Made by a program: the position numbers and the translations under genes. Positions 49,701 to 60,854 of a DNA stretch of 64,000 nucleotides are shown piece after piece (position 1 is the first letter of the stretch; each line of letters starts with the position of its first letter). Origin of the DNA: Nyssa sinensis (lineage: Eukaryota > Streptophyta > Magnoliopsida > Cornales > Nyssaceae); contig CM018041.1 in NCBI GenBank assembly GCA_008638375.1, positions 9,076,627 through 9,140,626 of the forward strand, given 5' to 3'. The notes below the pieces were generated by a model. It made no database searches, was not told the DNA's origin, and saw nothing but the letters and a program-made list of their open reading frames with translations.

Positions 49701-52700
49701 ATACTATGTGACATTTAATCAGTATCACTTATTAAGCAAGTCATAAATTGCTTACCCGTAATTACTGCACTGTGTCGCCCTCCACAGGCTATTCCTTTCA
49801 CATAATTTCCAGGAACTCTAAAACCCTGTCCCTCTGAAGACATGCTTCCCAGAGAAAGGGCCGCAGATCTGTCTTTTCCAAATGAAGAGGAATCAATGCA
49901 AGGTACCGGATGTGGAGAGGATACCATGCGTATCCGGGACCCCAAACCTAGTTGCCCTTCGCCTCCATAGCCCCAGCCCCACACCTGTCCTATATCTGAA
50001 ACTTCGCAAAAAAATAGTGCATATCTAGTGTCTTGTTTTTCATAATAGCTCTTCCATAACTTCAAACACCATACTGCCTACAAACCTATGTATTGTAACA
50101 ACAATGTAGGAAGTACCACCCATCAAAGCTGTGGTTCAGGGAAATAATCCAGGAGATACTAAATACCTGACAGCGCTAATGTATGGCGCCCGCCAGCGGC
50201 GACTGTGGCAATCCTTAGTCCTGGGTTCAACGTCACAAGGCATGGCAATGCTGAAAGAGTTTCATCAGCCAGAGGATGAGCTTTCAGCTGATTGCTTAGC
50301 CGATGATATTCGCCTACGCTTTGTGCTTTCCTCTCCACCTCCTCTACTATCTGCAGCAGACACTGTTCCATCAGTAGATCTTGATCCCTGACAGCGAGGG
50401 CTCACTGTTACAGAATTACCCTTTATTACATTAGTTCGCAACAAGTGAAGAGAAATTTTTGCATGTCATTGCTGAAAAAAATCCAAGCAAAATTACCTTG
50501 TTCTGTCAAAAATGAGCCGTGTCTTTCGAACACATCCTTCTCCAGGATCACCCCTGTGGATGGATCTCCAAATACCTTGCCAGAGGGAACACACTCTTTC
50601 CATCCCCACGTGTAGACTTCTCCATTCTCTGTATTTGAGAATTGAAGCTTATTTACTCATTGGCTTTAGGAAGAACAGTTTACCTAGTAAACAAAGATAT
50701 AATTGCCACTACAAATAAAAAAAATTAGACAGGGTACTATTTTAATTTGACCTGTCTTTCAGTTAATTTGACACTCCATTTGGTTGCTGAGAAAATGGTA
50801 GGGAGAAAAAGGAAAGTAATATTTTAACCTTTTTGAGTTTTCATTATATGTATTAATCCAAGAAAACTAGAACCCTCTACCAACTTGTTTTTGGGTAAAT
50901 ACCTCTACCAACTTAAACCTTCATCCATTATTTCACTCATTGGAAGCGACTATTTCACTTTTTCAAACCAGAATAATTAAAAACTGAAGATTCATAATTC
51001 TATTTTCTTTTCTTCTCCCCCATTTGCATGGCAACCAGATGGAGAATGAATTTATTCAGTTTTCTTCACCATATTACAGAAATTAAATCAGGAATACCTG
51101 TAACCGAAACACAATGTGCCCAACCGGCTGCAGCTTTCACTATTGAAGCTTCAGTAGGAAGAGGAAAAGGTTCTGGCGTTTCCTTAACAGATGAAAGGGA
51201 AAGACAATGTAGGTCAATATTAGAAAGAAAGCAAAAAAGAACACAACAAATTCCAGTAAAAGAAAGTGCTGCTCTACCCCATGTTTCCCAGATGTAACAT
51301 AGCTTTGACCAAGATCATCTGTTGAACCCCATGTAATGAGCTTCCCAGACTCTGATTGAAAACGAAGTATGAGTAGAAAGAAATGAAAAATGGGCTCCAA
51401 CTAAAACCCAAATATCATGACCAACAATCCCAACACGTCAATGAAAAGAGAGCTTAACAGGTTACACCAAATTCAAATGATTAGATTCTTCACAAATTTA
51501 ATTGAAGAATGAAGTTCTCAAATTTTAAGGAACCTAAACAAAAAAAAAGTTTCAAATAAGCAAGCATACTCTGACATGCCAAAAATTCCAAAAGTTAAAT
51601 TTAAGTTGAAAGAATCCCCGTGTATCAAATACAAGTTACTAAAGTATCTAGTTTGTATGTTAAAAGGAGAAAAATAAAAAGATTTGAGAGGATTAGAAGG
51701 AGAAGAAGAAGAAGAAGAAGATTGAGTCTTTAGGCTCACTTATTCAATCCATTCTAAAGTGGATGTATTTGGAGAGAGAGAGAGAGAAAAAAAAACTCAT
51801 TTAATAAATTATTTTAAATTACCAAATATGCCCTTAATGCAAGAACTAAAATTTATGAAAATAGGCTATCTTCAGCGTTGACTCAAATTTTATGTATTTG
51901 GAGAGAGAGAGAGAGAAAAAAACTCATTTAATAAATTATTTTAAATTACCAAATATGCCCTTAATGCAAGAACTAAAATTTATGAAAATAGGCTATCTTC
52001 AGCATTGACTCAAATTTAAAATTTGAGTAAAAGATTCATTTGAGTTTGATACCCTCTTGTGGCCACTTAATTTTTAATCAAATCTGTTTTAAAAACTGCC
52101 ACCTTGTCCAAAAAACAAATTCTATCATGTCCCAAAATTTTAAAATTTAGCATTTTTAAAATTTAGCTTTGAATGGTGATTTGAGCCTTTCAATAGTTTG
52201 TACAAAATTTGGGTTTAAGTTTGAATAAAAATGAATTTTGTATGGATTAGACTAAAATTTCGGTTGGGTTCATTGCTGGAAATACCTTACTACAAAAAAA
52301 TATATAAGTCTATATAAAATTTCTTTTCTCTCTCTCTGGTCCAAACAAGAGAGTACTGAATTTCTTTTGATTTCTCTCCTGAACATCCAAACAGATAAAG
52401 ATAATCTCTCTCATTTTTCAGTTCAAAACTTCCAAACATATTACAAGTTTATAGTTAAGCATTTAGAAACAGAAGATGCTCGAAACTGCATTTTCTAATT
52501 GGGAAAAAAATGGGTGCAAAAATAGAAATAAACGTCATTATGAATCCCTTCAACTCTAAGGAAACAATCAAAATACAAATTTATGCAGCTGAACAACACT
52601 ACCAGAGGCAAATGTACCCATAAAAACCAATTAACTCCAACTTGTGGTTACATTAACTTAATTGACGGCATTTTCTGATTCAATGTGGAAAAAGGCACAT

Positions 52701-52976
52701 TCTTTTGAAAAAGTTGAAAATTCGAAATCGAAAACTAATGAAACGAAGATGAAAGAAAGCACCTGAAATAGCCATAGCAAATCCGCAACCACCACCACAA
52801 ACATCCTTCCAGGAGCTTCCGGCGGCAATCGAAGATGGAAGCCTAACCAACACCGGCGACAACAGAGGCGACCTCTGCGGCAAAGCTCCAGGAAGGTACC
52901 CCCACATGAACGCTAGCTTCTCCCTTACTTCCTCCATTTTCACACTTTCGTCACCTCCTTCTCGATCGCCATTCAT
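43124..52976 (-). CDS. RCC1-repeat (UVR8-like) family protein, with a frameshift in exon 5
   Basis: Eleven exons: 52976-52763, 51351-51278, 51182-51098, 50628-50497, 50404-50167, 49995-49756, 49476-49433, 45369-45187, 44729-44639, 43525-43482 and 43246-43124. All junctions are GT-AG and in phase. Ignoring the frameshift the product is about 488 residues. It is a seven-bladed RCC1 beta-propeller with blade motifs VYTWGWKECV, VAAGGRHTLALS, VWGWGYGGEGQLGLG, CGGRHSAVIT, LLTFGWGLYGQ, YAFGGNQFGQLGTG, CWGWNKYGQLGLGD and a terminal CGWWHTLLL. Blade 3 is interrupted by a basic linker STKRRRISSAKQ that looks like a nuclear signal. By memory it resembles Arabidopsis At3g53830. Exon 5 is 238 bp, one base more than a whole number of codons allows, and stops at TGA 50267-50265. 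The function of this branch is unknown. As read, only about 214 residues would be made. Confidence 0.88.
46743..46778. repeat. (CT)n microsatellite in RCC1-gene intron 7
   Basis: About 18 CT units on the plus strand. A related GA-type tract recurs at 51,774 and 51,901. Confidence 0.95.
47228..48860 (-). mobile_element. 5'-truncated LINE in intron 7 of the RCC1 gene
   Basis: Minus-strand frames, in order, give RKSEIIPLGEIGDLEELAWG, TIYVGLPLGGS, FQKKLTGWERQYLSKGGRIT, FLWGGLEERKKVHLVGWD (end of RT/thumb), then RVWSPSFRRNFYDSEIGEVE, FTMRSYYKNMV, and a zf-RVT domain CPLCKSDEETVDHLLLHC. This is the C-terminal third of a plant LINE ORF2. Frames are broken in at least three places. The 3' end lies near 47,228, with TCTTTACCAATAAAAATAAA and an A/T-rich tail. 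It has the same orientation as the host gene. No clear target duplication was found. Confidence 0.85.
50265..50270 (-). other. Single-base frameshift site in RCC1-gene exon 5
   Basis: Minus strand reads ...TCATCCTCTGGC TGATGAAACTC... Upstream the frame gives the family-like RRRISSAKQSAESSSSG and then TGA (50267-50265). One base later the frame gives DETLSALPCLVTLNPG, again family-like. One extra base near the GGCTGATG word explains both. A natural mutation, an allele or a base-call error cannot be told apart from this sequence. Confidence 0.85.
51764..52018. repeat. Recent 129-bp tandem duplication in RCC1-gene intron 1
   Basis: The unit beginning TGTATTTGGAGAGAGAGAGA starts at 51,764 and again at 51,893. 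Both copies contain CCAAATATGCCCTTAATGC and AATAGGCTATCTTCAGC. I see only a length change in an A-run and one G/A substitution (AGCGTTG / AGCATTG), so the duplication is young. Confidence 0.9.
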
Positions 52977-53210
52977 AGCGATTTTCTCTAGAAAAAAATA
53001 ACAGAAGCAAAGAGAAAAATTCACAGCTCGAGTCTCTGTTTTTATTTTTTCTGGATTTTTCGATCGAGAGAGAGAGAGAGATGTGAGAGCGAGAATCTTT
53101 TTTACTCTTCTGGGCTTGTGTTTGTGTGTTGTTTGGAAAGTGCCCTAATATTTGCTTTGGTAGTTGGTTGTCTATAAGAAGGGGGCGTATCATTTTCAAG
53201 CGAACGGGGA

Positions 53211-53560
53211 GTGCCACGTCGGATGTTCACGTGGGAGTGTGAACACGTGGCAAGATTATGACCGGTAGATGTCTCGGCCATTGCCAGCCAGGAGTTCCCC
53301 AGAAGTTTCTGGAAGGTCAGTCTCGTCGGACTACAGAGACCGTGCGTAGTAGCTGGCGTGGCCTCTTTAGTTTTGCGCCTCGTGTTTTCTTTCCTCCTCA
53401 AACACAATCATTACTCTCTGCCACGTGTCCGGGGAGGGGTTGGGAATTTTGGCAATGTCGCACCACGTCATATCGGGGGGGCCAATCATTTTGAACTATT
53501 GTAAATCATTTTTTATTTGTCACAAATACTTTTCAGAGCACTAATTCGTACACGTGTCAA
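53211..53560. promoter_or_regulatory. Cluster of ACGT-core (G-box/ABRE) elements upstream of the RCC1 gene
   Basis: CACGTG occurs at 53,228-53,233, 53,244-53,249, 53,422-53,427 and 53,551-53,556, and CCACGTC/CCACGTCA at about 53,214 and 53,463. These are bZIP/bHLH target cores (HY5, ABF, PIF classes in plants). They begin about 235 bp upstream of the RCC1-gene ATG, on the side where its promoter must lie. The minus strand has a TATA-like word CTTATAGACA near 53,170. Confidence 0.6.
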
Positions 53561-55400
53561 GTGAAGAGAGTGGTTGATAGAAAGCGCGGTGACACTGAAA
53601 TGCCACCGCTACTAATTAAAAACACTATTTTTTGTAATAAAAAAAAAAAACTTCATTATAACTTAATTAGTTGAATATAATATTTGAGTTTTGTAATATT
53701 ATAGTTAAAGTTAATTCAAGTGAAATCCTCCAACCAATAATTTCTACAATTGTCTTCTTGCATTTTTTTTTGTAATTTGTAAATAAAAATTATTAATAAT
53801 AAAAAAATTATTCACCGACTTTCTTTTAATTCCGCATAATCATCAACTTTCATGTACAATATTTAAAAAAAATATATATATATTTATATTTCTTATGATT
53901 TGTCCCCAACTTTACTTTTATCATCGGTAATTTAAAATGTGACACTAATATTTTTTATGATTATGATTGAAGTATTATATTTATATTTTTCATCAAAATA
54001 AATAGAAAATTATAATCACAAGAAAATAAATTATAACCGAGCAGAACTCTAAGGAGTTCAAATGTAAATTTTTCTTTTGAAGTTTTTGTAAAAAAGAGGG
54101 TATTTTGGTCGAGTTGACTAAAATTTTGAATTTTGTAATATCATTTATCATTAGGGATGACCATAATTCAAATTAATTCAAGTGGAGTCCTACAACCAAC
54201 CATTTTTACAATTGCCTTCTTGTACTGTAACTTGTAGGTAAAAATTATCAATGTTCTTTTGATTTTGAAAAATCATCAATTTCATGCACTCACTTAAAAA
54301 ATGAGAGAAAATATATTTACATTCCTTGTGATTATACAATCATCAATTTTCATGTATAACACTTAAAAAGGAGGGGGTAAACATTTACATTCGCCACGGT
54401 TCGACCAACTTCACTTTTTATCTCGTGTGATTTAAAACGTAACATTAATACCCCTTGTAATTAAGATACAGTTAAATTTTCTATCAAAATAAATAGAAAT
54501 AGATAAATCACAAAAGAGTAAAATATCATCGGACAAAATTATAAGGGGGTAAAACCTTAAATTTTATTTTAGAATTTTGTCTTCAAAAAAAAAAAAAGGA
54601 GGGCATTTTAGTCATTTTTATATTTTTCGTTAGTTCCTGCACATTTGACATTTCAATCCATATTATGAAAATACTGCTGTCACATTTTTAACTATAGGAA
54701 ATCAAAATGAAATAGACCAAACTACGTACATCTATTTTTTTTTTTTGAAGAAACCAATGTAGTGTTATAGTATATGGATAAAATCAATCAACACTATAAC
54801 ATATTACAACCAATAACCAATTAACATAATTAACCCATAAACTCAAATCGTGGGACCCGGAAAAACAATTCAACATAGCTCATAACTAGGTAAAAAATAA
54901 TAATCACATCTCTCTTACTTATGACATCCACCTTGGGAATATCAAATCTAAGGGAATTTCTATCCCATGGGGGCTTCTTGGACTATTAAAAGAGGACCAC
55001 TTTATAGCATGACAGAGGTGAGACCACCACAAGTGTCCTTGCACAATTCCTATTAAAGAAACTCGAGAGACATTTATGGCTAAGAGCATCATAAGGAGAA
55101 TTGTGACCCTCTCATATCTCTTCAAAACTCGTCTTTTTAAGTGTCAAAAGATGGTATTTTCATTAAATCAATAGCCCATTTCGACTTTTATTCGGAGATC
55201 AAATCCGAGAAGCATTGTACTCATGTTCTAAAAAATAGACAAAATTGTTCTCATTCCTTGTCATATATTTCTTGTTTGATTTTCATTGTTAAATTTCAAT
55301 GGAAGTTTGCATTTTCCATCATAAATGCAATTTTTTTGGTGAAACAAAGCAGAACAAGAAATGAAGAGTTGAGATATACATATACATACATATATCTGTG

Positions 55401-55427
55401 TATGTATGTATGTATGTATGTATGTAT
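55401..55427. repeat. (TATG)n microsatellite
   Basis: About six to seven TATG units, next to a TACA-rich flank. Confidence 0.9.
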
Positions 55428-55804
55428 AACTCATTAATACTTGAATTGAAATCATGAAAAAGAGAGACAAATAAAGGGGATTTGTAGGAAAGCTAAAGAT
55501 AATCAAATTAGAATCCCACGAGGGTGTCATGGGAACATCATCACCCTCCAAAGTGGTTCATTTGAGCATAAATTCATTGTTTCCTTTTCAAAGTTTCCTC
55601 ATATATTCTCTACTATTGCATTTATGAAAATGGATTGTTATGTTTGGTCGGACCAAACATTCCTTTCCTTCTTTCTTTTCATATACAATTGAAGCTTCAA
55701 ATAGTATTGACATAAAGAAGTCATTTAATTGTAAGAGAATACTTGACAGAAGTCTCTTCGGCATGTGGGAGGGAATTGTTTGATGGTAAACGATTTAGAT
55801 AAAT

Positions 55805-55807
<3 letters not shown>

Positions 55808-55844
<37 letters not shown>
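55808..55844. repeat. (AT)n microsatellite
   Basis: About 18 AT units. Confidence 0.95.
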
Positions 55845-55845
<1 letters not shown>

Positions 55846-58439
55846 CATGCACATATGATCTTCATTTGAATCATTAAGATTAATGATGTAGTGATCATTG
55901 AATAATTTCCAGGCATGCAGAGAAAATTTCACCAACCTTCTTATAACACATATTTCTGAATGACCATACATGTGACTCAAGCATGCCAACTCTCGAATTG
56001 AGAGTCTTTCCGTTTCATGAAAAATGAAGAGTCCATTTGTGACTATAGAATATGAAAAATTATTATTTTTTTAACTTATGAGACAAATAGAGGTGTCTCC
56101 GGTCTCCATTTCATGAAATAGAGACACACCCAACTCTCAACTCTCTATTCTATTTAGATGCCAAGTTTTGTCACTAATCCTTCAATTTTTTAAATAAAAT
56201 GTCAAAATACATATAGGCAAAGAAGATATTATGTGGAGATTTTCTACTAAATATACATACATTCATACACACGTACAAATACCAAAAAGGGAATTAACAT
56301 TATGCTTCCCAAGGACTCTCCCTCTCTAGCTCACACAGGTGGGCAAGGACCCATACTCATTGATCATGCTTGGTAATTGATCGTTTGACATGGTATTAGA
56401 ATAGGAATAGGACTTGAGTTTGAAATTCATAGTTATTCTGATATAATTATAAGTAAAAGTTTAATATGGTTTCAAAGTAAACTAAATTTTAAACTTTAAT
56501 CTCACTATCACTCTAATAATTATAATTGAATAGTTGAGAGTCTAGTCAAATATGAGAAATTGTATTAATTGGTCAAATTGGCCCTAATTTGAGCTTAGAC
56601 TAACCTTAATTCTTTGGATGAAGATAACCATTTTTTAACACATAACTGTAGAGTGTCACCAAGTTACATAAGGCTCCGTTTGGTTAGGACAAGACTGCTG
56701 CATGCATTCTAAGGTATATTTAACAAAACAAAATAAAATTGTAGGAAATAGATGCAATAAGTCAATACACCAAACTGTCCAAGCCACACAATGCAGCAAG
56801 CCAACCAAACATGATACAAGCCACTAGATTAATTGTACGTTGACTAGTATTGTGGGTCCAGAGATGCCCACTGGCCCATCTTGAAAAATGACTAAACAAA
56901 CTTCAAAGGCCCAAATTCAATCATCCCAATCAGGTCCATCTAATCCACAATCATAAGCATAAACCCATCTGCGAGCCACTCGTTTTCAAGTGGTTTAACG
57001 GGTACGGATCCGTAAAACCACTCGTTAACTAATGTATTGCACATGTACAAATTTGAGCCTCACAACCAAACTGTATAAAATCAGGGCCCTCAAATAATGA
57101 TCGTGTCACTCTAGATAATCATTTGATGGGGTCACTCTTTCTGGATAAGAGATCGTGTGGTTGGAAAAATCTAATCCAATGATTGTGCAGGTGGGTCCAA
57201 TGATCGTGTGGTCGATCTTGTATTGGGAGGACGGGACCAGTGTAACATGATGGACCCTAGAGTACGGAATTAGAAGGGGCCCCTCAAAAAACACATGTTG
57301 CTCAACTGCGAGTCCTCCCATTGATTTACAATCATTTGATGGGCTCAGTCTCATTGTAAATGGGCAGCCCATATCGAATGGTTGATGTTTGTTTGGCATG
57401 TCTTCGCGTGGACCACTTGCCTTGCTTGTGGCTAAATATCTTCCTATGAGGTTGTTGGCAATGGCAGCTTTTTCTATGTCCTCAATTTATTTACCTTCCA
57501 ATTTCTCCTAAAATAAAACATAAATGTGGTCATATATATATATATATATATCAAGTAAGGAAGAGGCCATAAATTTTTAGTTAAGAGGGATAAAAATTTT
57601 ATTTAATATTCGATCTTAATTTTAAAAATAAAATATGTATAAAAATTATTATTGATTGATAATTTTTTTTTACTAATTATATTTATTGATATAAAAGAAC
57701 TTATAAATTAGACAAAAAATTTAACCAAAGGAAAAAAAAATCAAGAAACCTTAAGTTTTACTAAAAAAAAATCTAAAAAATTGATAAAAATTGTATTGAA
57801 GAGTGAAATTAAAATAAAGACAAGGATAAAGTGTGGAAAATTTTTAAACTAGAGGGGGCAAAAGATTAAATTAAGAGGGTGCATTTAAGTTTATTTTTTG
57901 AGAAATATGCAAAAAATTCATATAAACAAAATCGAGAGGGGGCACCCCCCCCCTCCCAATCTCACTTGGCCTCATCCCTCATATCAAGTGTGATAGAAGA
58001 ATATTTCAAGTCGCACGTTTTTTTATATATATATATATATAATTCAGCAATGTATCCTTGACTGCAATCTTCAATCACGTGATCATGTAGTTGTCACGAC
58101 CCGAAACCCACCCTACGCGGATTACCGGATCGCGACCGCCGCCCCGAGACCCGAAGGCCTCGAGACAAGGCTCGCATCTGCAGCGGTATCGGATAGATGT
58201 GTTTCATGTGGTTGCGGAAGCGTGAAAAACTTTTTTTTCTTTTCTTTCTTATTTAAATTTTGCACATCCGTCCAATACTGCCGCTCTTCACATTTCGGTA
58301 TACATGTATTATAATCATACATTCAGAGCATAACTAAAAACTTAAAAGACTTCATAATTAAAATCTTAATTCAACTGCCCCGTGGGGCTTAATACACATC
58401 CTTAAAATGTCAGCTAATACAAAACATATTAATCAGAGT

Positions 58440-58535
58440 TCATGTGATTTTTCCCCATAAGAACTCCTCAAGCAAATCTTCCCAAAAGCTAGGTTCATCC
58501 TTATAGTCTTCAAAAATCGATCTGCCCTTAGTCAC
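58440..58535 (-). other. Exon-like open segment at the end of the 4.3-kb element
   Basis: After a strong 3' splice site on the minus strand (CCGCCCCCCTTTCAG|GTGAC), an open stretch of 31 codons reads TKGRSIFEDYKDEPSFWEDL and continues to a stop. The composition (acidic, Trp/Phe-bearing amphipathic end) looks protein-like. Only one frame is open across it, and it needs a phase-0 join. Confidence 0.3.
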
Positions 58536-59348
58536 CTGAAAGGGGGGCGGATAAAATCCGGGTAAGCTAATCAAAGCTTGTGAGTAATTCCTGCATTCGT
58601 CATGGGGTTTTCAACTGGTAGTGGTTTTAGCACATGAGGGTTTTTGAAATACTCACTACCAATTGCTCGTACATTTTAGAACACAGAATATATGCATTCT
58701 TAAAACAATAGCTTTGAACAATTTAAGTATTCAAGCTAAATACACATTTTCTTCAAATAGAGTATATGCAATTTAAAAGCATATAAACACGTGAAATAGA
58801 ATAGGGATAATACCTACTTCTATTTTCAAAATCACTTGTCATCTTTTCTCTTTTATTAGGCGGAATCTGTTTCGAACCAGACTCCCATTTTACTGCCAAT
58901 ACTGTCGATGGAGATATCTCATTTGCCTGGGGGATTAGATCCTTCTACCGGGCATGTACTGTTGAATCCCGAAGGATTTCAACCATCATATAGGGTGGTA
59001 CTTAGTACCGTTTATCTTATAAAACATTTGTCACATGACTTCTTCAATAGATATTTTTCATGAACATTTAAAGCATGAAATGTATAAATTCTACAATAAA
59101 GCTTCGAATACACGTGATAATCAAATTCAGAATATTAAAGAGGTTTGCAATTGATTTAGACATGCTGATGTATTTTCAAGAAAAGAGCTGAATTTAAAAC
59201 ATTTAATAAGCATGCCGTAACAGAATATTTTAAAAGAACGGAATCATATATAGACTGAATTTGATATTCAAAGGCTGCAATGACTTGTGCTTAAAACTTC
59301 TTCAAATATATGGAGTTAAATCTCCAGTTCAAATACAGGGTTACTCAC

Positions 59349-59403
59349 CTTGGTCCTTTAGGGTTAGCTCTACTGAGGCGCCTTCCCTTTTACTCTTTCT
59401 TTC
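59349..59403 (-). other. Second exon-like segment (55 bp) on the minus strand of the element
   Basis: Bounded by GGCTAAG|GAAAG and by a consensus donor CCAAG|GTGAGTAA. Only one frame is open (ERKSKREGASVELTLKDQ). Its phase does not fit the ORF upstream (59,566-59,847) or the segment at 58,440-58,535 without an extra exon or a frameshift. Confidence 0.25.
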
Positions 59404-59565
59404 CTTAGCCTATCAAGATTCATGAAGATTTCATAAATTTTCATATGTACTTAATTAACTCCACTACTCACTAAGTGTAGACTATGAGAAGCCTAACTTG
59501 TCATACCTGTCTGTCTTATAACTGTAATACAAAACTAGTAACTTAGGTTCTTAATGATAATAATA

Positions 59566-59847
59566 TTACCTGCGACGCCATTCGGCTAAGGTTTCTGTAT
59601 TTTCTCTCTCTTCTTCCAATTTCCTTTCTTCTTCCTTCTTCTTTTTAGCCTCCGCCACCATGGCCTTGGTGGGTGATTTGAACATGAAAGGGCTTACCGA
59701 GACGACCTCTGTCGCCTTGGCTATCTTGACAAATCTGTTGATTACTCTCTGTCGACGCAACAGCTCTTGCATGAAGGCCTGTTGCTTAGGGTCCTTGGCC
59801 CTTTGGGCCTTGGTCATGATTGTGTACTTGGTTCGTTGTTCTTCCAT
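59566..59847 (-). CDS. Hypothetical 93-residue basic protein inside the 4.3-kb element
   Basis: An ATG-initiated frame running against the element's TG-first direction. I do not recognise it. It starts MEEQRTKYTIMTKAQRAKD, continues with LLRRQRVINRFVKIAKATE, and ends in a charged, coiled-coil-like KKKKEEERKLEEERENTE stretch. Codon use looks coding-like, and the frame is GC-richer than its surroundings. The final codons overlap a possible splice donor (CGCAG|GTAAT), so it may be a first exon and not a whole protein. It could be a captured host exon, an element-specific antisense ORF, or chance. Two further exon-like pieces lie downstream on the same strand, but phases do not agree. Confidence 0.35.
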   Translation of the reverse strand: MEEQRTKYTIMTKAQRAKDPKQQAFMQELLRRQRVINRFVKIAKATEVVSVSPFMFKSPTKAMVAEAKKKKEEERKLEEERENTETLAEWRRR

Positions 59848-60499
59848 GACTTACCTAAGATCAATTTATGAGTTAGAAATTTTTATTCTAGAGTTGATGT
59901 GTTGTCATGTCCTCGTATATGCCGTAGATTAGTACTTTGGCATCGTTTTAATTTATAGTCATCTGACAGATGCTATTCATCAAATTTTATGTATTTTTAT
60001 TTTAGACATTTCTTTTAGTCGAATAGACTCTACCATTGAGTCCGGAGCGTCGAAGAAAGTCAGTTTAGACCTTCTTTTGTTTAATTTGGCTTTTGGTGTA
60101 CTAGGGGTAATTTGGTCATTTTCCCCTTTTACGTGTCTTTATTTTTTTCGAGCCCCGTCTCTTAAAATGGACCCTACCATTAGTCTCAGAGTATCCAAAA
60201 TAGTAAGGATACACTATTTATTTGTTTAATTCGGACTTCGTTTGACTTGTTTAGGGAGAAGGGCATTTTGGTCATTTTGACATTTTTAGGAGTCTTAAAT
60301 TTTTCGGGGCCTCATCTCATGTCACAGACCTCACCAATGGACTCAGAGGGTCCGAGATAGTAAGGTTACATATATAACTTGTAATTTTTGGACAACGGGC
60401 CATTTCGGAGCATTTAATTTAATTAATTTCATTTAATTAAATTAATCTTAATTAAGTATAATATATATATTATTTGGTACATAATTAGAACAGGTTGAA

Positions 60500-60720
60500 T
60501 AGGGTGGCACGCTGGCCAGCGTGTCACCTCCCTCCCCATACCACGCACGTTCGAATCTCACCAGGTGCGGTTGCACCTTTTTAATTTCTGGATTTAATTT
60601 AACTGTAATATATATACATATTGTGTTTGTAAATGGACACACGCATACGCGTGGCCGAGTGGAAAAAGGCGTGCGTGGGCGCGTGGGGGTCAGGGGTTCG
60701 AACCCCACTGACCGCAAATC
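60500..60720 (+). ncRNA. Two tandem tRNA-like modules (pol III A-box/B-box) in the element
   Basis: Module 2 has an A-box TGGCCGAGTGG (60,652-60,662), exactly the Ser/Leu-tRNA form, and a B-box GGTTCGAACCC (60,695-60,705) inside a T-arm-like hairpin GGGGTTCGAACCCC. Module 1, 148 bp upstream, has a weaker A-box GTGGCACGCTGG (60,504-60,515) and a B-box-like GTTCGAATC (60,549-60,557). Each module is followed by the same AT-rich word set (ATTTAATTTAAC...GT...ATATATATA), so the whole unit is duplicated. Neither folds into a full tRNA with a matched acceptor stem by eye. They are best called tRNA-derived, SINE-like heads. Confidence 0.5.
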
Positions 60721-60843
60721 CTTCCGTTTTCATTTAATTTAACCGTTACATATATATATATATTCCAAATGCCCAAAACGACGTCGCCCCATTAATTCGG
60801 TGGCAAGCCCCGAGGCCGCCACGTGTCCGAGTCGACACGGAAA

Positions 60844-60854
60844 TTTTTAAAAGG
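60844..60854 (+). promoter_or_regulatory. Possible TATA box of the 4.3-kb element
   Basis: TTTTTAAAAGG, followed by GC-rich then pyrimidine-rich leader sequence with AACCCTAG near 60,899. ACGT-core words (CCACGTGTC) sit about 25 bp upstream. This would place the element's transcription start near 60,880. Confidence 0.35.

Larger units (their letters stand above)
53570..58086. other. Gene-free intergenic spacer
   Basis: No supportable gene. It holds AT-rich DNA, a TGTA tract (55,401-55,427), an AT tract (55,808-55,844), and a segment near 57,080-57,380 with recurrent GATCGTGTGGT words. Around 53,640-54,600 two stretches share words such as TTGTAATTTGTAAATAAAAA / TTGTAACTTGTAGGTAAAAA, CATCAACTTTCATGTACAA and GGAGTCCTACAACCAACCAT. 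This suggests an old duplication. Confidence 0.5.

Noticed and set aside
50159..50371. Separate small ORF on the minus strand across RCC1 exon 5
   Set aside because: Its first half is the wrong frame of exon 5, and only its second half matches RCC1 sequence. It is a by-product of the frameshift.
57106..57399. 97-codon minus-strand ORF in the spacer
   Set aside because: It lies in DNA with recurrent GATCGTGTGGT words. The translation shows no domain or family resemblance.
60652..60720. A functional tRNA-Ser or tRNA-Leu gene
   Set aside because: A-box and B-box are excellent, but I cannot find a matched seven-base acceptor stem or a convincing anticodon arm, so it is reported as tRNA-derived only.
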